A DNA stretch of 64,000 nt from Methylobacterium sp. 17Sr1-1 (GTDB taxonomy: Bacteria; Pseudomonadota; Alphaproteobacteria; Rhizobiales; Beijerinckiaceae): assembly GCF_003173775.1 (NCBI RefSeq), contig NZ_CP029552.1, positions 3,706,001 to 3,770,000 on the forward strand. The letters are read 5' to 3'. Both the position numbers and the translations under genes were made by a program. The stretch's first letter is position 1. The number at the start of each line of letters is the position of its first letter. Below are positions 37,055 through 47,684 of this stretch, one piece after another. Under the pieces are notes generated by a model. It saw only the letters and a list, made by a program, of their open reading frames with translations. It was not told where the DNA came from and did not search any database.

Positions 37055-38128
37055 CTACATCGCCCGCTTCGGCGCGGCTTGCAGGAAGTCCTGGAGCTGC
37101 TGCTTGTAGAATTTGGCGAAGCCCGTGGTGCCGTGGCCGCTGGTCTCGGTGCTGGCCGGGATCAGGTACAGGCGCCCGTTCTTCAGGCGCTTCACCTCGC
37201 GCTCCATGATTCCCGTCTCGGGCGGGTTGCGCTCGTCGTCCGCCGAGTTGATGGCGAGCACCGGCGCCTCGATCGCCCCGAGGCCCGGGGAGGGATTGTA
37301 GCCGCGCGACGAATCCCACTGGTAGATGTAGTCGTTGGCGTCGGCGTTGAACGGCGCCGCCAGGCGGGCATCGACGAGCTTGTCGGCGAGGTCCCCGGTC
37401 GGCCCCTGCTTCTGCAGCGCCAGCGTGCCGCCGCTGGTGGCGAGCGCGAAGAACACGTTGGCGACCCGCAGGGCGGGCGGCTGGGCCGTGTACTCGCCGT
37501 TCGCGTAGGTCGGGTCGCGCCGGATCGTCTCGGTCAGGAGCCGGCGCAGCATCCAGTTGCGGCTGCCCATCTCGCTCGGCTGCGAGGCCATCGGCACGAG
37601 GGCGTCCATGAACCCGGGATGCTTCACGCCGAGGATCCAGGCATGCATGCCGCCCATCGAGTTGCCGATGATCAGCCGGACGTGCTTGAGGCCGAGATGC
37701 TCCGTGATCAGCCGGTACTGCGCCTCGGCCATGTCGTCGTAATTGTAGCGCGGGAACTTCGCCTTCATCCCGTCGGAGGGCTTGGAGGATCGGCCGTGGC
37801 CGATCGCGTCCGGGAGGATGATGTAGTGCTTGGCCGCGTCGAGCGGCTGGCCGGGACCGAACAGCTCGCCGGCGAATCCGGGCGTCAGCATGCTCGCCGC
37901 CGAACCGGTGGTGCCGTGCAGGACGACCACCGGCTCGCCCTTCGGATCGCCGACCGTGGTGTAGTGCAGGCGCAGCTCAGGCAGCACGTCGCCGGTGTGG
38001 AACTTGAAGTCCTTGATCGTCCAGTCGCCCTCCCGGGGCGCGGGGTAATCGGCGGCGAGCGCCGTGAGTGCGAAGAACGACAGGGCCGCGGCCGCGCTCG
38101 CGGTCCGCAGCACATTCAAGACTCGCAT
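37055..38128 (-). CDS. Secreted MetX-like alpha/beta-hydrolase
   Basis: The 357-residue protein has a signal peptide (LRTASAAAALSFFALTALAADYP). The fold follows homoserine O-acetyltransferase relatives: PELRLHYTTVGDPKGEPVVVLHGTTGSA, PDAIGHGRSSKPSDG, and the nucleophile Ser in IIGNSMGGMHAWILG. The Asp is in NSADDERNPPE and the His in SGHGTTGF. A periplasmic location makes methionine synthesis unlikely, so it is probably an esterase or acyltransferase of unknown substrate. It starts about 70 bases downstream of nothing obvious and may have its own promoter. Confidence 0.82.
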   Translation of the reverse strand: MRVLNVLRTASAAAALSFFALTALAADYPAPREGDWTIKDFKFHTGDVLPELRLHYTTVGDPKGEPVVVLHGTTGSAASMLTPGFAGELFGPGQPLDAAKHYIILPDAIGHGRSSKPSDGMKAKFPRYNYDDMAEAQYRLITEHLGLKHVRLIIGNSMGGMHAWILGVKHPGFMDALVPMASQPSEMGSRNWMLRRLLTETIRRDPTYANGEYTAQPPALRVANVFFALATSGGTLALQKQGPTGDLADKLVDARLAAPFNADANDYIYQWDSSRGYNPSPGLGAIEAPVLAINSADDERNPPETGIMEREVKRLKNGRLYLIPASTETSGHGTTGFAKFYKQQLQDFLQAAPKRAM

Positions 38129-38241
38129 TCGGCGTCCTCCGCAGCATCGGTTTCTTGTTGGTATCCCCGGCGAGTATTGCGCCCTATGCGTCGGGGGGCA
38201 ACAGGCGCGGCGACCGATCCCACGGGACCTCGTCGGCGCCG

Positions 38242-38310
38242 TCACACCGGATGCACCACCGCCCGCCCGGCGCGCGTGGCGGCGTAGAGCGCCATGTCGG
38301 CCTCGTATGC
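38242..38310 (-). pseudogene. Remnant of a GGDEF-domain C-terminus
   Basis: Translated on the minus strand, about 22 codons before a TGA read AYEADMALYAATRAGRAVV plus a few more residues. This matches the usual last helix of GGDEF domains (ADxALYxAKxxGRN). Upstream the frame loses all similarity: no GGDEF core or other domain can be found. It is probably the tail of a diguanylate cyclase gene lost by deletion. Confidence 0.45.
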
Positions 38311-38458
38311 GCCAGACCTCGACGCTCGTTCTCGGCGGGTTCTGTGCCGCCTCGTCGTCACGCGCCGATGTCCGGGATGTCGCGACCCGTGGACGCCCGA
38401 GCCGGTGCCGGCCCGGATCCGGCATTTGACCGTCCCGGGGACTTCACCCTCAAGGATC

Positions 38459-38683
38459 TCACCCCCTCATGGGCTCGCGCACCGTCCCCCAATCCTGGTT
38501 CATGGGGCGAGCCTTACGCAGGACTTGCCGACGCAGGACTTGCCGACGCAGGACTTGCAAACGCAGGACTTGCCGACCCCGGTCGATCTGCGCGGCGCCG
38601 CGCTCGATCGCGCGGGATCCGAGCCGGGCCGCGAACACGGCGACCGGGGGCGGGGCGAAGAGCAGGGACCAGGTGCCGTCCAT
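38459..38683 (-). CDS. Doubtful small protein with RQVLR repeats
   Basis: A frame of 74 codons starts at an ATG with AAGGA about eleven bases ahead. It begins MDGTWSLLFAPPPVAVFAARL, which could be a membrane or export segment. Residues from about 36 are four five-residue units of the type RQVLR, encoded by the 15-base tandem repeat. No family is recognised. The region also contains a gene remnant, so chance coding is quite possible. Confidence 0.25.
   Translation of the reverse strand: MDGTWSLLFAPPPVAVFAARLGSRAIERGAAQIDRGRQVLRLQVLRRQVLRRQVLRKARPMNQDWGTVREPMRG
38518..38577. repeat. Four-copy 15-base tandem repeat
   Basis: The unit GCAGGACTTGCCGAC occurs four times head to tail; the third copy ends GCAAAC. 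As the unit length is a multiple of three, all frames stay open across it. Copy number may vary between strains by slippage. Confidence 0.92.
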
Positions 38684-38833
38684 GACCGGAGTCCTTCCAG
38701 CAGTGATCGCGCCCACCATTGTACGCCGCCGGGGACCAAAGCCCAGCGAACATGATCCTGAGATCGGCTATGCCTGTCCCGCCGGGTGGTCCGCCGCGAT
38801 CCCCGGAGCGTCCCGTCCCGAGAGTGGCGAACC

Positions 38834-40117
38834 ATGAACGACGATCCGCGCAGCCATGGCCTCTGGGAGCGCTCGGCGCCCCCGGCCCCGCCGACGACGC
38901 CCCTCGACGGGCGGAGCGCAGTCGACGTGGCGATCGTTGGCGCCGGCTTCACCGGCCTGTCCGCCGCGCTCCACCTCGCGCAGGGCGGCGCCCGCGTCGC
39001 CGTCCTCGAAGGGGTCGAGATCGGGTTCGGCGGCTCGGGCCGGAATGTCGGCCTCGTCAATGCCGGGATGTGGGTCATGCCCGACGACTTGCCGGGCGCG
39101 CTCGGGCCGCTCTACGGCGCGCGCCTCCTCGACCTCCTCGGGGGCGCGCCGGCGGACGTCTTCGCGCTCGTCGAGCGGCACGGGATCGCCTGCGAGCCCG
39201 AGCGGCAGGGCACGCTGCACTGCGCCGTCGGCCCGGCGGGCCTCGCCGAGGTCAAGGAACGCGCCCGCCAGTGGCAGGCGCAAGGCGCGCCCGTCCGGCT
39301 CCTCGACGCGGAGGAGACCGCCCGGATGGTCGGGACCCGGGCCTATGCGGGCGCGCTCCTCGACGCCCGGGCCGGCACGATCCAGCCGCTCGCCTATGCC
39401 CGGGGGCTCGCGGGCGCCGCGATCGCAGCCGGGGCCCGGATCCACACGGCAAGCCCCGTCGTCGCCGCAGCCGACGACGGCATGGGCTGGCGCCTCGACA
39501 CGCCGCAAGGCAGCGTCGAGGCGGCCCACGTCATCGTGGCGACCAACGCCTATACCAGCGCGGTCTGGCCGGAGATCCGGGCCGAGCTCGTCCACCTGCC
39601 GTACTTCAACATGGCGACCGCCCCCTTGAGCGACAACCTGCGCCGCTCGATCCTGCCCGAGCGCCAGGGCGCCTGGGACACCAGGAGCGTGCTCAGCTCG
39701 TTCCGGTTCGACCGCCGGGGCCGGCTCGTCTTCGGCAGCGTCGGGGCCCTGCGCGGTCCGGGCCTGGCGATCCACCGCGGCTGGGGCCGGCGGGCGCTCG
39801 CGCGGCTGTTTCCGCAACTCGCGGGCGTGCCGTTCGAGACCGAGTGGTACGGCCAGATCGGCATGACCGCCAACAACCTGCCGCGCTTCCACCGCCTGGG
39901 GCGCAACGTGATCGCGTTCAGCGGTTATAACGGCCGCGGCATCGCGCCCGGCACGGTCTTCGGCCGCTGCCTCGCCCGTCTCGTCCAGGGAGAGATCGGC
40001 GAGGGCGACCTGCCGCTTCCGGTCACCGATCCGGTGGCGGCGCCGCGACGGCGGCTGAAGGAGGCCGCCTACGAGGTGGGCGCCCAGCTCGCGCACCTGA
40101 CGGAGGCGCGCTTCTGA
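38834..40117 (+). CDS. FAD-dependent amine-oxidase-like oxidoreductase (DAO family)
   Basis: The 427-residue protein is a D-amino-acid-oxidase-fold flavoprotein. The dinucleotide motif is VDVAIVGAGFTGLSAALHLAQGGARVAVLE, near residue 38. GGSGRNVGLVNAGMW lies where PuuB-type enzymes carry their flavin contacts. The C-terminal half has FSGYNGRGIAPGTVFGRCLA, the second family signature. Its closest functional relatives by pattern are gamma-glutamylputrescine oxidase and other secondary amine oxidases. No polyamine genes are adjacent, so the substrate stays open. The start at 38834 was chosen over one 48 bases upstream by family length. Confidence 0.88.
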   Translation: MNDDPRSHGLWERSAPPAPPTTPLDGRSAVDVAIVGAGFTGLSAALHLAQGGARVAVLEGVEIGFGGSGRNVGLVNAGMWVMPDDLPGALGPLYGARLLDLLGGAPADVFALVERHGIACEPERQGTLHCAVGPAGLAEVKERARQWQAQGAPVRLLDAEETARMVGTRAYAGALLDARAGTIQPLAYARGLAGAAIAAGARIHTASPVVAAADDGMGWRLDTPQGSVEAAHVIVATNAYTSAVWPEIRAELVHLPYFNMATAPLSDNLRRSILPERQGAWDTRSVLSSFRFDRRGRLVFGSVGALRGPGLAIHRGWGRRALARLFPQLAGVPFETEWYGQIGMTANNLPRFHRLGRNVIAFSGYNGRGIAPGTVFGRCLARLVQGEIGEGDLPLPVTDPVAAPRRRLKEAAYEVGAQLAHLTEARF

Positions 40118-40226
40118 GACGGTCTCCGCTCAATCCTTATCTGACCGGATCAAGCGGAGATCGTACGAGACGCCGCTCCACGTGCGGGATCGGCTCCCGC
40201 GGGGCGCACCGCGCGGGAGCCGCCGG

Positions 40227-42044
40227 TCAGGCCGTGTGGTGCGTCTTGGCGAGCGCGTAGACCGGCGTGTCCAGCCCCTCCATCCGGGCCTTCAGCTGCA
40301 GGGCGAGGTAGAGCGAGTAGTGGCGCGACTGGTGCAGGTTGCCGCCGTGGAACCACAAAGCCTCCTGCCGGGTCGGCTTCCACATGTTGCGCAACTCGCC
40401 CTCCCAGGGTCCCGGATCCTTGGTGGTGTCCGAACCGAGGCCCCAGCACTTGCCGACCTTGTCGGCGACCTCCTGGCTGATGAGCCTGGCCGCCCAGCCG
40501 TTCATCGAGCCGTAGCCGGTGGCGTAGACGATCACGTCGGCGGGCAGCCGCGTCCCGTTCTCCAGCAGAACCGCGTCCTCGGTGATCTCGCGCACCTTGC
40601 CCTGCGCGAGCTTGATTTGGCCGTCGGCGATCAGGTCGGACGCGCCGACGTCGATGTAGTAGCCGGAGCCGCGCCGCAGGTACTTCATGAACAGGCCGGA
40701 CTCGTCGTCGCCGAAATCGAGCTTGAACCCGGCCTTCGCGAGCCGTCCGTAGAAGTCGGCGTCGCGCTTCTTGGCTTCCTCGTACACCGGTACGTGGAAC
40801 TCGTGCATGATGCGGTAGGGCACCGAGGCGAAGAGCATGTCCGCCTTGTCGGTGGTGATGCCCTTGGCGAGCGCCTCCTCCGAGTAGAGGCCGCCGAGCG
40901 CCAGCTCCATCAGCGTGTCCGACTTGACGATGTGGGTCGAGGAGCGCTGCACCATGGTGACGTCGGCGCCGTTCTCGTAGAAATCGGCGCAGATGTCGTG
41001 GGCCGAGTTGTTCGAGCCGATCACGACCGCGCGCTTGCCGCGATAGGCCTCGCCGCCCGGGTGGCGGCTCGAATGGTGGCTCTCGCCCCGGAAGCGCTCC
41101 ATGCCCGGATAGGTCGGCAGGTTCGGCACGCCCGACATGCCGGTGGCGAGCACGAGCTGCTTGGGCCGCAGCGTCAGCCGCTCGCCGTCGCGGGTCAGCG
41201 CGACCTCCCATTCCCCCGCGGCCTCGTCGTAGCGGGCGGAATGGACTTCCGTCTTCGACCAGTAATTCAGCTCCATGACCTTCGTGTACATCTCCAGCCA
41301 GTCGCCGACCTTGTCCTTGGCGGCGAAGACCGGCCAGTGATCGGGGAAGGGCAGGTAGGGCAGGTGGTCGTACCAGACCGGGTCGTGCAGGTGCAGCGAC
41401 TTGTACCGGCTGCGCCACTGGTCGCCCGGCCTGTCGTGCTTGTCGACGATCAGGGCCGGCACGCCGAGGCGCTTCAGCCGCGCCCCGAGGGCGATGCCGC
41501 CCTGGCCGCCGCCGACCACGAGCGCGTAGGGCTGGCGGGTGCGGCCGAGCTCGGCCTCCTCGTCGCGCCGCCGCTCCGACCACGAGCGCCGCCCGGGCTC
41601 GACCCCGTGATGCACCCCGCGCTCGCGCCGCGTCCCGCCCGGCTCCTCGTGTCCCTTGAGTTCCCGCGCCGCGGTGAGCAGCGTCCAGGCCTCGTCGCCC
41701 TTCAGGCGCAGGTAGCCGCGCCCGCGCAAGGTCGCGGTCTCGAAGGCGATCCAGGCCTCGGTGACGCCGTCCGCCTCGCTCGCCGCCTCCTCCAGGGTGA
41801 AACCCCCGGGCGAGACGGCGCCGAGCTGCGCCTCCAGCATGTCGCGGATCGCCCCGCGGCCCTCCATCGTGGTGATGTTCCAGGTGAAGGCGACGAGGTC
41901 GCGCCAGAAGCAGGTCTCGGCGAACAGCTCCGCGGCTCCCCCGGCGTCGCCCGCCTTGAGGGCGGCCTCGAACCGGTCGAGCCAGGCGATCACCCGCGCG
42001 TCCGTGGGCGACAGGCGCTCGACGTCCCGAACCATGGCGTCCAT
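40227..42044 (-). CDS. SnoaL-flavin monooxygenase fusion
   Basis: The 605-residue protein joins an N-terminal SnoaL/NTF2-like domain (about 20-130, with WLDRFEAALKAGDAGGAAELFAETCFWRDLVAFTWNITTMEG split over it) to an FMO/Baeyer-Villiger-type module. FAD motif: ALVVGGGQGGIALGARL, Gly178 onward. FMO fingerprint: FRGESHHSSRH. NADPH motif: AVVIGSNNSAHDI. The closing ATGYGS motif is also present. Such enzymes oxygenate ketones, sulfides or amines. The ATG at 42044 has a GGAGGA at good distance. A sigma-54 promoter lies just upstream at 42080-42094, and a sigma-54 activator gene is upstream on the same strand. The substrate is unknown. Confidence 0.9.
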   Translation of the reverse strand: MDAMVRDVERLSPTDARVIAWLDRFEAALKAGDAGGAAELFAETCFWRDLVAFTWNITTMEGRGAIRDMLEAQLGAVSPGGFTLEEAASEADGVTEAWIAFETATLRGRGYLRLKGDEAWTLLTAARELKGHEEPGGTRRERGVHHGVEPGRRSWSERRRDEEAELGRTRQPYALVVGGGQGGIALGARLKRLGVPALIVDKHDRPGDQWRSRYKSLHLHDPVWYDHLPYLPFPDHWPVFAAKDKVGDWLEMYTKVMELNYWSKTEVHSARYDEAAGEWEVALTRDGERLTLRPKQLVLATGMSGVPNLPTYPGMERFRGESHHSSRHPGGEAYRGKRAVVIGSNNSAHDICADFYENGADVTMVQRSSTHIVKSDTLMELALGGLYSEEALAKGITTDKADMLFASVPYRIMHEFHVPVYEEAKKRDADFYGRLAKAGFKLDFGDDESGLFMKYLRRGSGYYIDVGASDLIADGQIKLAQGKVREITEDAVLLENGTRLPADVIVYATGYGSMNGWAARLISQEVADKVGKCWGLGSDTTKDPGPWEGELRNMWKPTRQEALWFHGGNLHQSRHYSLYLALQLKARMEGLDTPVYALAKTHHTA

Positions 42045-42079
42045 GGGGTTTCCTCCTTGTGTTATGCGGGGAGGGTTGC

Positions 42080-42094
42080 GCAAGCGGTGTGCCA
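42080..42094 (-). promoter_or_regulatory. Sigma-54 promoter of the flavin monooxygenase gene
   Basis: On the minus strand the sequence is TGGCACACCGCTTGC. This has GG and GC at the exact ten-base spacing of the -24/-12 consensus and matches at nearly every conserved base. It ends 35 bases before the ATG at 42044, leaving a leader of about 24 bases. Confidence 0.85.
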
Positions 42095-42358
42095 GGGAGC
42101 GGGGGGACGGAATTGTCGTTCCAGGCAGCGGGCGGAGTTCGTTCGCGCGGAGCCCGGCAGACGGCAGCGATGCATTGCCGATCCAGATCAACGGACGTTC
42201 TGTTTCAATCCCGGTCCCCTTTCCGGGCCCGGAACGGGCCTGCACGACGGCAACGACGTGAAAGCAGCTTCGGGATCCAGCACAAGAAGTCGCGAAGCGT
42301 CCTTCTGTCTGCACCAGTGCCAATATGGAGCCGCTTCGCGGCACGTCCTGAGCTGGAT

Positions 42359-42402
42359 CCCGGATCTCCTTTCGCTGACGCTTCAGTCGTCCGGGAAAGG
42401 GG
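42359..42402. repeat. 44-nt dispersed repeat, copy 2
   Basis: This copy begins CCCGGATCTCC and ends TCCGGGAAAGGGG, like the one at 28244-28287, with four differences in the middle. It lies between the activator site and the sigma-54 promoter. Confidence 0.8.
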
Positions 42403-42504
42403 AGGGTATGATTGCGAGCGTGGGTGCAGGGATCGTCAAAAAAAGGCGCGGGAGTCGATGCAGCCGGCGGCTCGAACAGGTCCGACGGCCATGATCCGCC
42501 GCCC

Positions 42505-42552
42505 CACCTGTGGCGCCCCACCTGTTGCATGGGACCAGCCCCGCCACAGGTG
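42505..42552. promoter_or_regulatory. Candidate upstream activator sites
   Basis: CCACCTGTGGCG (about 42504-42515), CACCTGTTGC (42519-42528) and GCCACAGGTG (42543-42552) form overlapping dyads. They lie just after the activator gene stop and about 410-470 bases upstream of the sigma-54 promoter, a usual distance for enhancer sites. This is inferred from symmetry. Confidence 0.5.
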
Positions 42553-42563
42553 ACGCATCCCCC

Positions 42564-44471
<1,908 letters not shown>

Positions 44472-44550
44472 CGCGTCCTCCCCGATCTTTTGTCCCATTC
44501 TGCGCGCGATCGGCGGGCGGGAAAAGACCGGGGACGGCAGGCCTTTGGGC

Positions 44551-44979
44551 TCAGGCCGGGCCGGCGCCCGTCGCGTCCGCCGGCACCGGCCGCGGGCGGC
44601 GGTTCTCGTCGATCGCCACGAAGGTGAACAGCGCCTGGGTGACCTTGATGGTCTCCTCGCTCTCCCGGGCGCGGCGCCAGGCCTCGATCTGGATGCGGAT
44701 CGAGGAGCGGCCGACCGAGACGATGTGGGCGTAGAGGCTGACCTCGTCGCCGACCACCACCGGCTGCAGGAAGGTCATGCCCTCGACCGCGATGGTGGCG
44801 CAGCGGCCCCGGGCGCGCCGCGCCGCCACGTTGCCGGCGGCGAGGTCCATCTGCGCCATCAGCCAGCCGCCGAAGATGTCGCCGGCCGGGTTGGTGTCGG
44901 CCGGCATGGCGATGGTGCGGATCACCGGCGGTCCCCAGCCGGCATCGGGGGCGCAAGGGGCGGACGAGGGGTCGGTCAT
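44551..44979 (-). CDS. Acyl-CoA thioesterase (YciA/hotdog family)
   Basis: The 142-residue protein has a hotdog fold of the YciA/BACH group that hydrolyses acyl-CoA to free acid and Co[34 protein letters not shown] contains the conserved Asn-Pro-x-Gly-x-x-Phe-Gly-Gly active-site helix. [24 protein letters not shown] and [19 protein letters not shown] segments follow. The start at 44979 fits the family. It is 49 bases after the stop of the malate/lactate-type dehydrogenase gene and may be the last gene of that run. In a citrate-cleavage context it could release CoA from acetyl-CoA or other products, but broad housekeeping is also possible. Confidence 0.88.
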   Translation of the reverse strand: MTDPSSAPCAPDAGWGPPVIRTIAMPADTNPAGDIFGGWLMAQMDLAAGNVAARRARGRCATIAVEGMTFLQPVVVGDEVSLYAHIVSVGRSSIRIQIEAWRRARESEETIKVTQALFTFVAIDENRRPRPVPADATGAGPA

Positions 44980-45028
44980 CGGCGGCTCGGTCGCGGGGAG
45001 GGCATGGAAGGGTGAGTCTGACTGTGCG

Positions 45029-46090
45029 TCAGGGCATGGGCGCGAGCGACGCAGGATCGAGGCCATGGGCCTCCGCCAGCCGGTGCAGGTCGGCGCGGGT
45101 GTCCTCGGGCAGGAGCAGGCCGTCGCGCCGGTTCGCGGCATCGGCCCGGGCCTCGATCTCGCCGGGGTAGAACACCGCCTCGGCCCCTGCCGCGAGCGGC
45201 ACCGCCTTCATCTCGGCGATGAAGCGTTCCATGCGGGATTCGAACTCGGCCAGCGGCTGGAGCCGCGCGATGTCGATGGCGAGCGCCAGGTGCCCGGCGC
45301 CGCTGCGGCGCTCGGCCTGGTAGGGGCCGGCGACGCCCGCCCCGAAGGCACTGCCGGTCAGGACGCCCGAGAGTACGTCCATCACAGCCGAGATCGCGTA
45401 GCCCTTGTGCCCGGCCATCGGGGCGATCAGCCCGTCGATCGCCGCCTGCGGGTCGGTGGTCGGCCGGCCCTCCGCGTCCATGGCCCAGCCGAGCGGGATC
45501 GCCTCGCCGCGCTGGCGGGCGAGGTAGACCTTGCCGCGGGCCACCGCCGTGTTGGCGATATCGAGGACGAGCGGCGCGTGCCGGCCCGCCGGGGCGGCCC
45601 AGGACCACGGGTTGTTGCCGAGCGCCTTCACCCGCCCGCCCCAGGGGGCCATGGCGGGGCTGGCATTGGTGGAGAGGAAGCCGATGAACCCGGCCCGCGC
45701 CGCCCGCAGGGTGAAGTACATGGCGGTGCCGAAATGGTTGGAGTGGCGCACCGCCACGGCGCCGATCCCGTGGGCGCGCGCTCTAGCGATCGCCTCGTCC
45801 ATGGCGCGTGCGGCCACGACCTGGCCCATCGCCTCGCGCCCGTCGATCACCGCGAGCCCGCCGGCATCGACCACGACCTCCGGGATCGCGCGCGGATCGC
45901 AGGCGCCCGACGCCAGGCGGGCGGCGTACCAGGGCAGGCGCATCACGCCGTGCGACTGGTGGCCCAAGAGATCGGCCTGGACGAGGCTGTCGGCGCAGAT
46001 TTGCGCGTCGTCGGGGCTCAGGCCGGAGGCGGTATAGATCGCGGTGACGAAGGAGAGCAGGGCGTCGGCGGAGATTCGCGGGTCGGTCAT
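45029..46090 (-). CDS. Malate/L-lactate dehydrogenase family protein (Ldh_2)
   Basis: The 353-residue protein belongs to the NAD(P)-dependent family of YlbC/ComC-type malate, L-sulfolactate and ureidoglycolate dehydrogenases, which do not have a classical Rossmann fold. The motif LGHQSHGVMRLPWY carries the catalytic His. IGAVAVRHSNHFGTAMYF and STNASPAMAPWGGRVKALGNNPW are the cofactor and substrate segments. GHKGYAISAVMDVLSGVLTG is the final signature. It lies downstream of the 2-hydroxycarboxylate transporter gene. Oxidation of malate or another 2-hydroxyacid would fit that partner; the exact substrate is unknown. Confidence 0.9.
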   Translation of the reverse strand: MTDPRISADALLSFVTAIYTASGLSPDDAQICADSLVQADLLGHQSHGVMRLPWYAARLASGACDPRAIPEVVVDAGGLAVIDGREAMGQVVAARAMDEAIARARAHGIGAVAVRHSNHFGTAMYFTLRAARAGFIGFLSTNASPAMAPWGGRVKALGNNPWSWAAPAGRHAPLVLDIANTAVARGKVYLARQRGEAIPLGWAMDAEGRPTTDPQAAIDGLIAPMAGHKGYAISAVMDVLSGVLTGSAFGAGVAGPYQAERRSGAGHLALAIDIARLQPLAEFESRMERFIAEMKAVPLAAGAEAVFYPGEIEARADAANRRDGLLLPEDTRADLHRLAEAHGLDPASLAPMP

Positions 46091-46164
46091 GCGGCGTCTC
46101 CCGGTAGGCTTCTCTGGGCGGGCGGCGGAGCTGTCCAGACATAGACTTTGGCGCTGGAATCTCT

Positions 46165-46188
46165 CCTCTCCCCGCGGGCGGGGAGAGG
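46165..46188. repeat. 24-nt palindromic repeat, copy 2
   Basis: Arms CCTCTCCCCG and CGGGGAGAGG enclose CGGG, identical to 19709-19732; here the pairing extends four bases outward on both sides (46161-46192). Confidence 0.85.
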
Positions 46189-46232
46189 AGAGATCCGCGC
46201 CTCTTCTCGTGACGAGAGAGTTCGGCAACGGA

Positions 46233-46262
46233 ACGCGCCGCACCGTGAACGATGCGGCGCGT
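46233..46262 (-). terminator. Hairpin after the 2-hydroxycarboxylate transporter gene
   Basis: Perfect arms ACGCGCCGCA (46233-46242) and TGCGGCGCGT (46253-46262) with a ten-base loop lie thirty bases past the stop. No clear T run follows, so termination may be partial. Confidence 0.5.
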
Positions 46263-46292
46263 CCTCATGGAATTACCTTTCAGCCCCGCCTG

Positions 46293-47684
46293 TCAGGCGA
46301 TCCACCGCATCACCACCAGCACCACCGTGACGGTGACGGCGCCGCCGATGCGGGTCGCGATCTGGGCGAAGGGCATCAGCTGCATGCGGTTGGCGGCGGT
46401 GAGGATGGCAACGTCGCCGGTGCCGCCCTGGCCCGAGTGGCAAGCATTCACGATCGCGGCCTCGATCGGGTACATGCCGAGGCGGCGGCCGACGAAGGCG
46501 CCGGTGACCATCAGGGTGAACACCGTCGCGATGATGGTGATCAGGTTCGGCACCGTGAAGGCCGACATCAGCTTGTCCCAGGGGGTGAGCGAGACGCCGA
46601 TGGCGAAGAGCAGCGGGTAGGTCATGCCGGTCTGCACGAACTTGTAGACCACGAAGCCGCCGGCCTGGAGGTGGGGCGAGACCGCGCTGGTGAGCTTGGC
46701 GAGCACCGCCAGGAACAGCATCGCGACCGGCGCCGGCAGGCCGATGACGTGGTGCAGCATCACGCCGAGGAGGTAGAGCGTCACGGCGGTGAGGCCCGCC
46801 GCCGCGATGGTCGAGACGTCCATGGCGCCGCCGCCCTTCTCGGCCGTCACGGCCTCGTCCTTGGGATCCATGTCGTCGTGCTCGCCCGGCTGCAGCCGGC
46901 CCTCGCCGGTCAGGTGCGGATACGTCTTGCCGACGAAGTTCAGGATGCCCGAGAACACGATGGCGGTGAGGCTGCCGAGCATGACCGGCGGCAGCACCTG
47001 GGCGAACAGGTCGCCTTGCGAGGCGCCGAGGATCGCCGCGTAGCCGATCGAGAGCGGGATCGCGCCCTCGCCGACGCCGCCGGCCATGATCGGCACGACG
47101 ATGAAGAAGAAGGTGTGGTAGGCGCCCAAGCCCAACGCCGTCCCGACCAGGGTGCCGACGATACCCGCCGCGATCGACCCTATGCCGAGCGGCACGAAGA
47201 TCTTCAGGAAGCCCTTGATCAGCACGCCGCGGTCCATGCCGAGGATGCTGCCGACGATGATCGCCGCGATGTAGAGGTAGAGGAAGTTCGTGAACTTGGT
47301 GAAGTCGATGATCGACTTCTCGATCTGCGGCGGGATCAGCTTGTAGTAGGCGAGGGCCGACGGAATGAAGGTGGCGAAGATGGCGCCGGCGCCGATGTTG
47401 CGCAGGATCGGCAGCCGCTTGCCGATCTCGGCGCAGGTGAAGCCGCCGAGCACCAGGACGGCGATCATCGTCGGCGAATCCGGCTTGATCTCGCGCTCGA
47501 GCGTCAGGATCGTCAGCAGCACGACCAGGATCAGGTAGACCGGGACCGGGATGATGCCGATCTTGATGTCCATCAGCCGCCACCAGCCCTGCGGCCAGAA
47601 TTTTTGGGAGCGCGCCGCGCCCATCTCGGCCGCCGGGGCGGGGGTCTCGCCGGGCTTGGCGAGGTTCACGGTTCCAGATGCCAT
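46293..47684 (-). CDS. 2-Hydroxycarboxylate transporter family protein (CitS/MaeN-like)
   Basis: The 463-residue membrane protein fits the 2HCT family, whose members import citrate or malate with Na+ or H+. The family GGxG hairpins are visible: PIMAGGVGEGAIPLSIGYA in the first half and NACHSGQGGTGDVAILTAANRMQLMPFAQIATRIGGA in the second. The second also carries the conserved Arg that binds the substrate carboxylate. A cytoplasmic loop rich in Asp and Glu (GEHDDMDPKDEAVTAEKGGG) divides the halves. It lies 221 bases after the ATP-citrate-lyase-like gene on the same strand. Import of citrate or malate for that enzyme is the likely job. Confidence 0.9.
   Translation of the reverse strand: MASGTVNLAKPGETPAPAAEMGAARSQKFWPQGWWRLMDIKIGIIPVPVYLILVVLLTILTLEREIKPDSPTMIAVLVLGGFTCAEIGKRLPILRNIGAGAIFATFIPSALAYYKLIPPQIEKSIIDFTKFTNFLYLYIAAIIVGSILGMDRGVLIKGFLKIFVPLGIGSIAAGIVGTLVGTALGLGAYHTFFFIVVPIMAGGVGEGAIPLSIGYAAILGASQGDLFAQVLPPVMLGSLTAIVFSGILNFVGKTYPHLTGEGRLQPGEHDDMDPKDEAVTAEKGGGAMDVSTIAAAGLTAVTLYLLGVMLHHVIGLPAPVAMLFLAVLAKLTSAVSPHLQAGGFVVYKFVQTGMTYPLLFAIGVSLTPWDKLMSAFTVPNLITIIATVFTLMVTGAFVGRRLGMYPIEAAIVNACHSGQGGTGDVAILTAANRMQLMPFAQIATRIGGAVTVTVVLVVMRWIA

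Larger units (their letters stand above)
38129..38833. other. Intergenic region with gene remnant and tandem repeat
   Basis: This 705-base stretch holds a GGDEF-domain remnant (38242-38310), a four-unit 15-base tandem repeat (38518-38577) and one doubtful small frame. The remaining DNA shows nothing recognisable. It looks like a decayed region between two functional genes. Confidence 0.5.
42045..42563. other. Regulatory region between the sigma-54 activator and flavin monooxygenase genes
   Basis: This 519-base gap carries the sigma-54 promoter, the candidate activator sites and the 44-nt repeat. I find no gene in it. DNA bending between distant enhancer and promoter would be needed. Confidence 0.55.

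Noticed and set aside
38518..38577. Tandem repeat considered as a CRISPR array.
   Set aside because: The units are 15 bases, head to tail with no spacers, and no cas genes are near.
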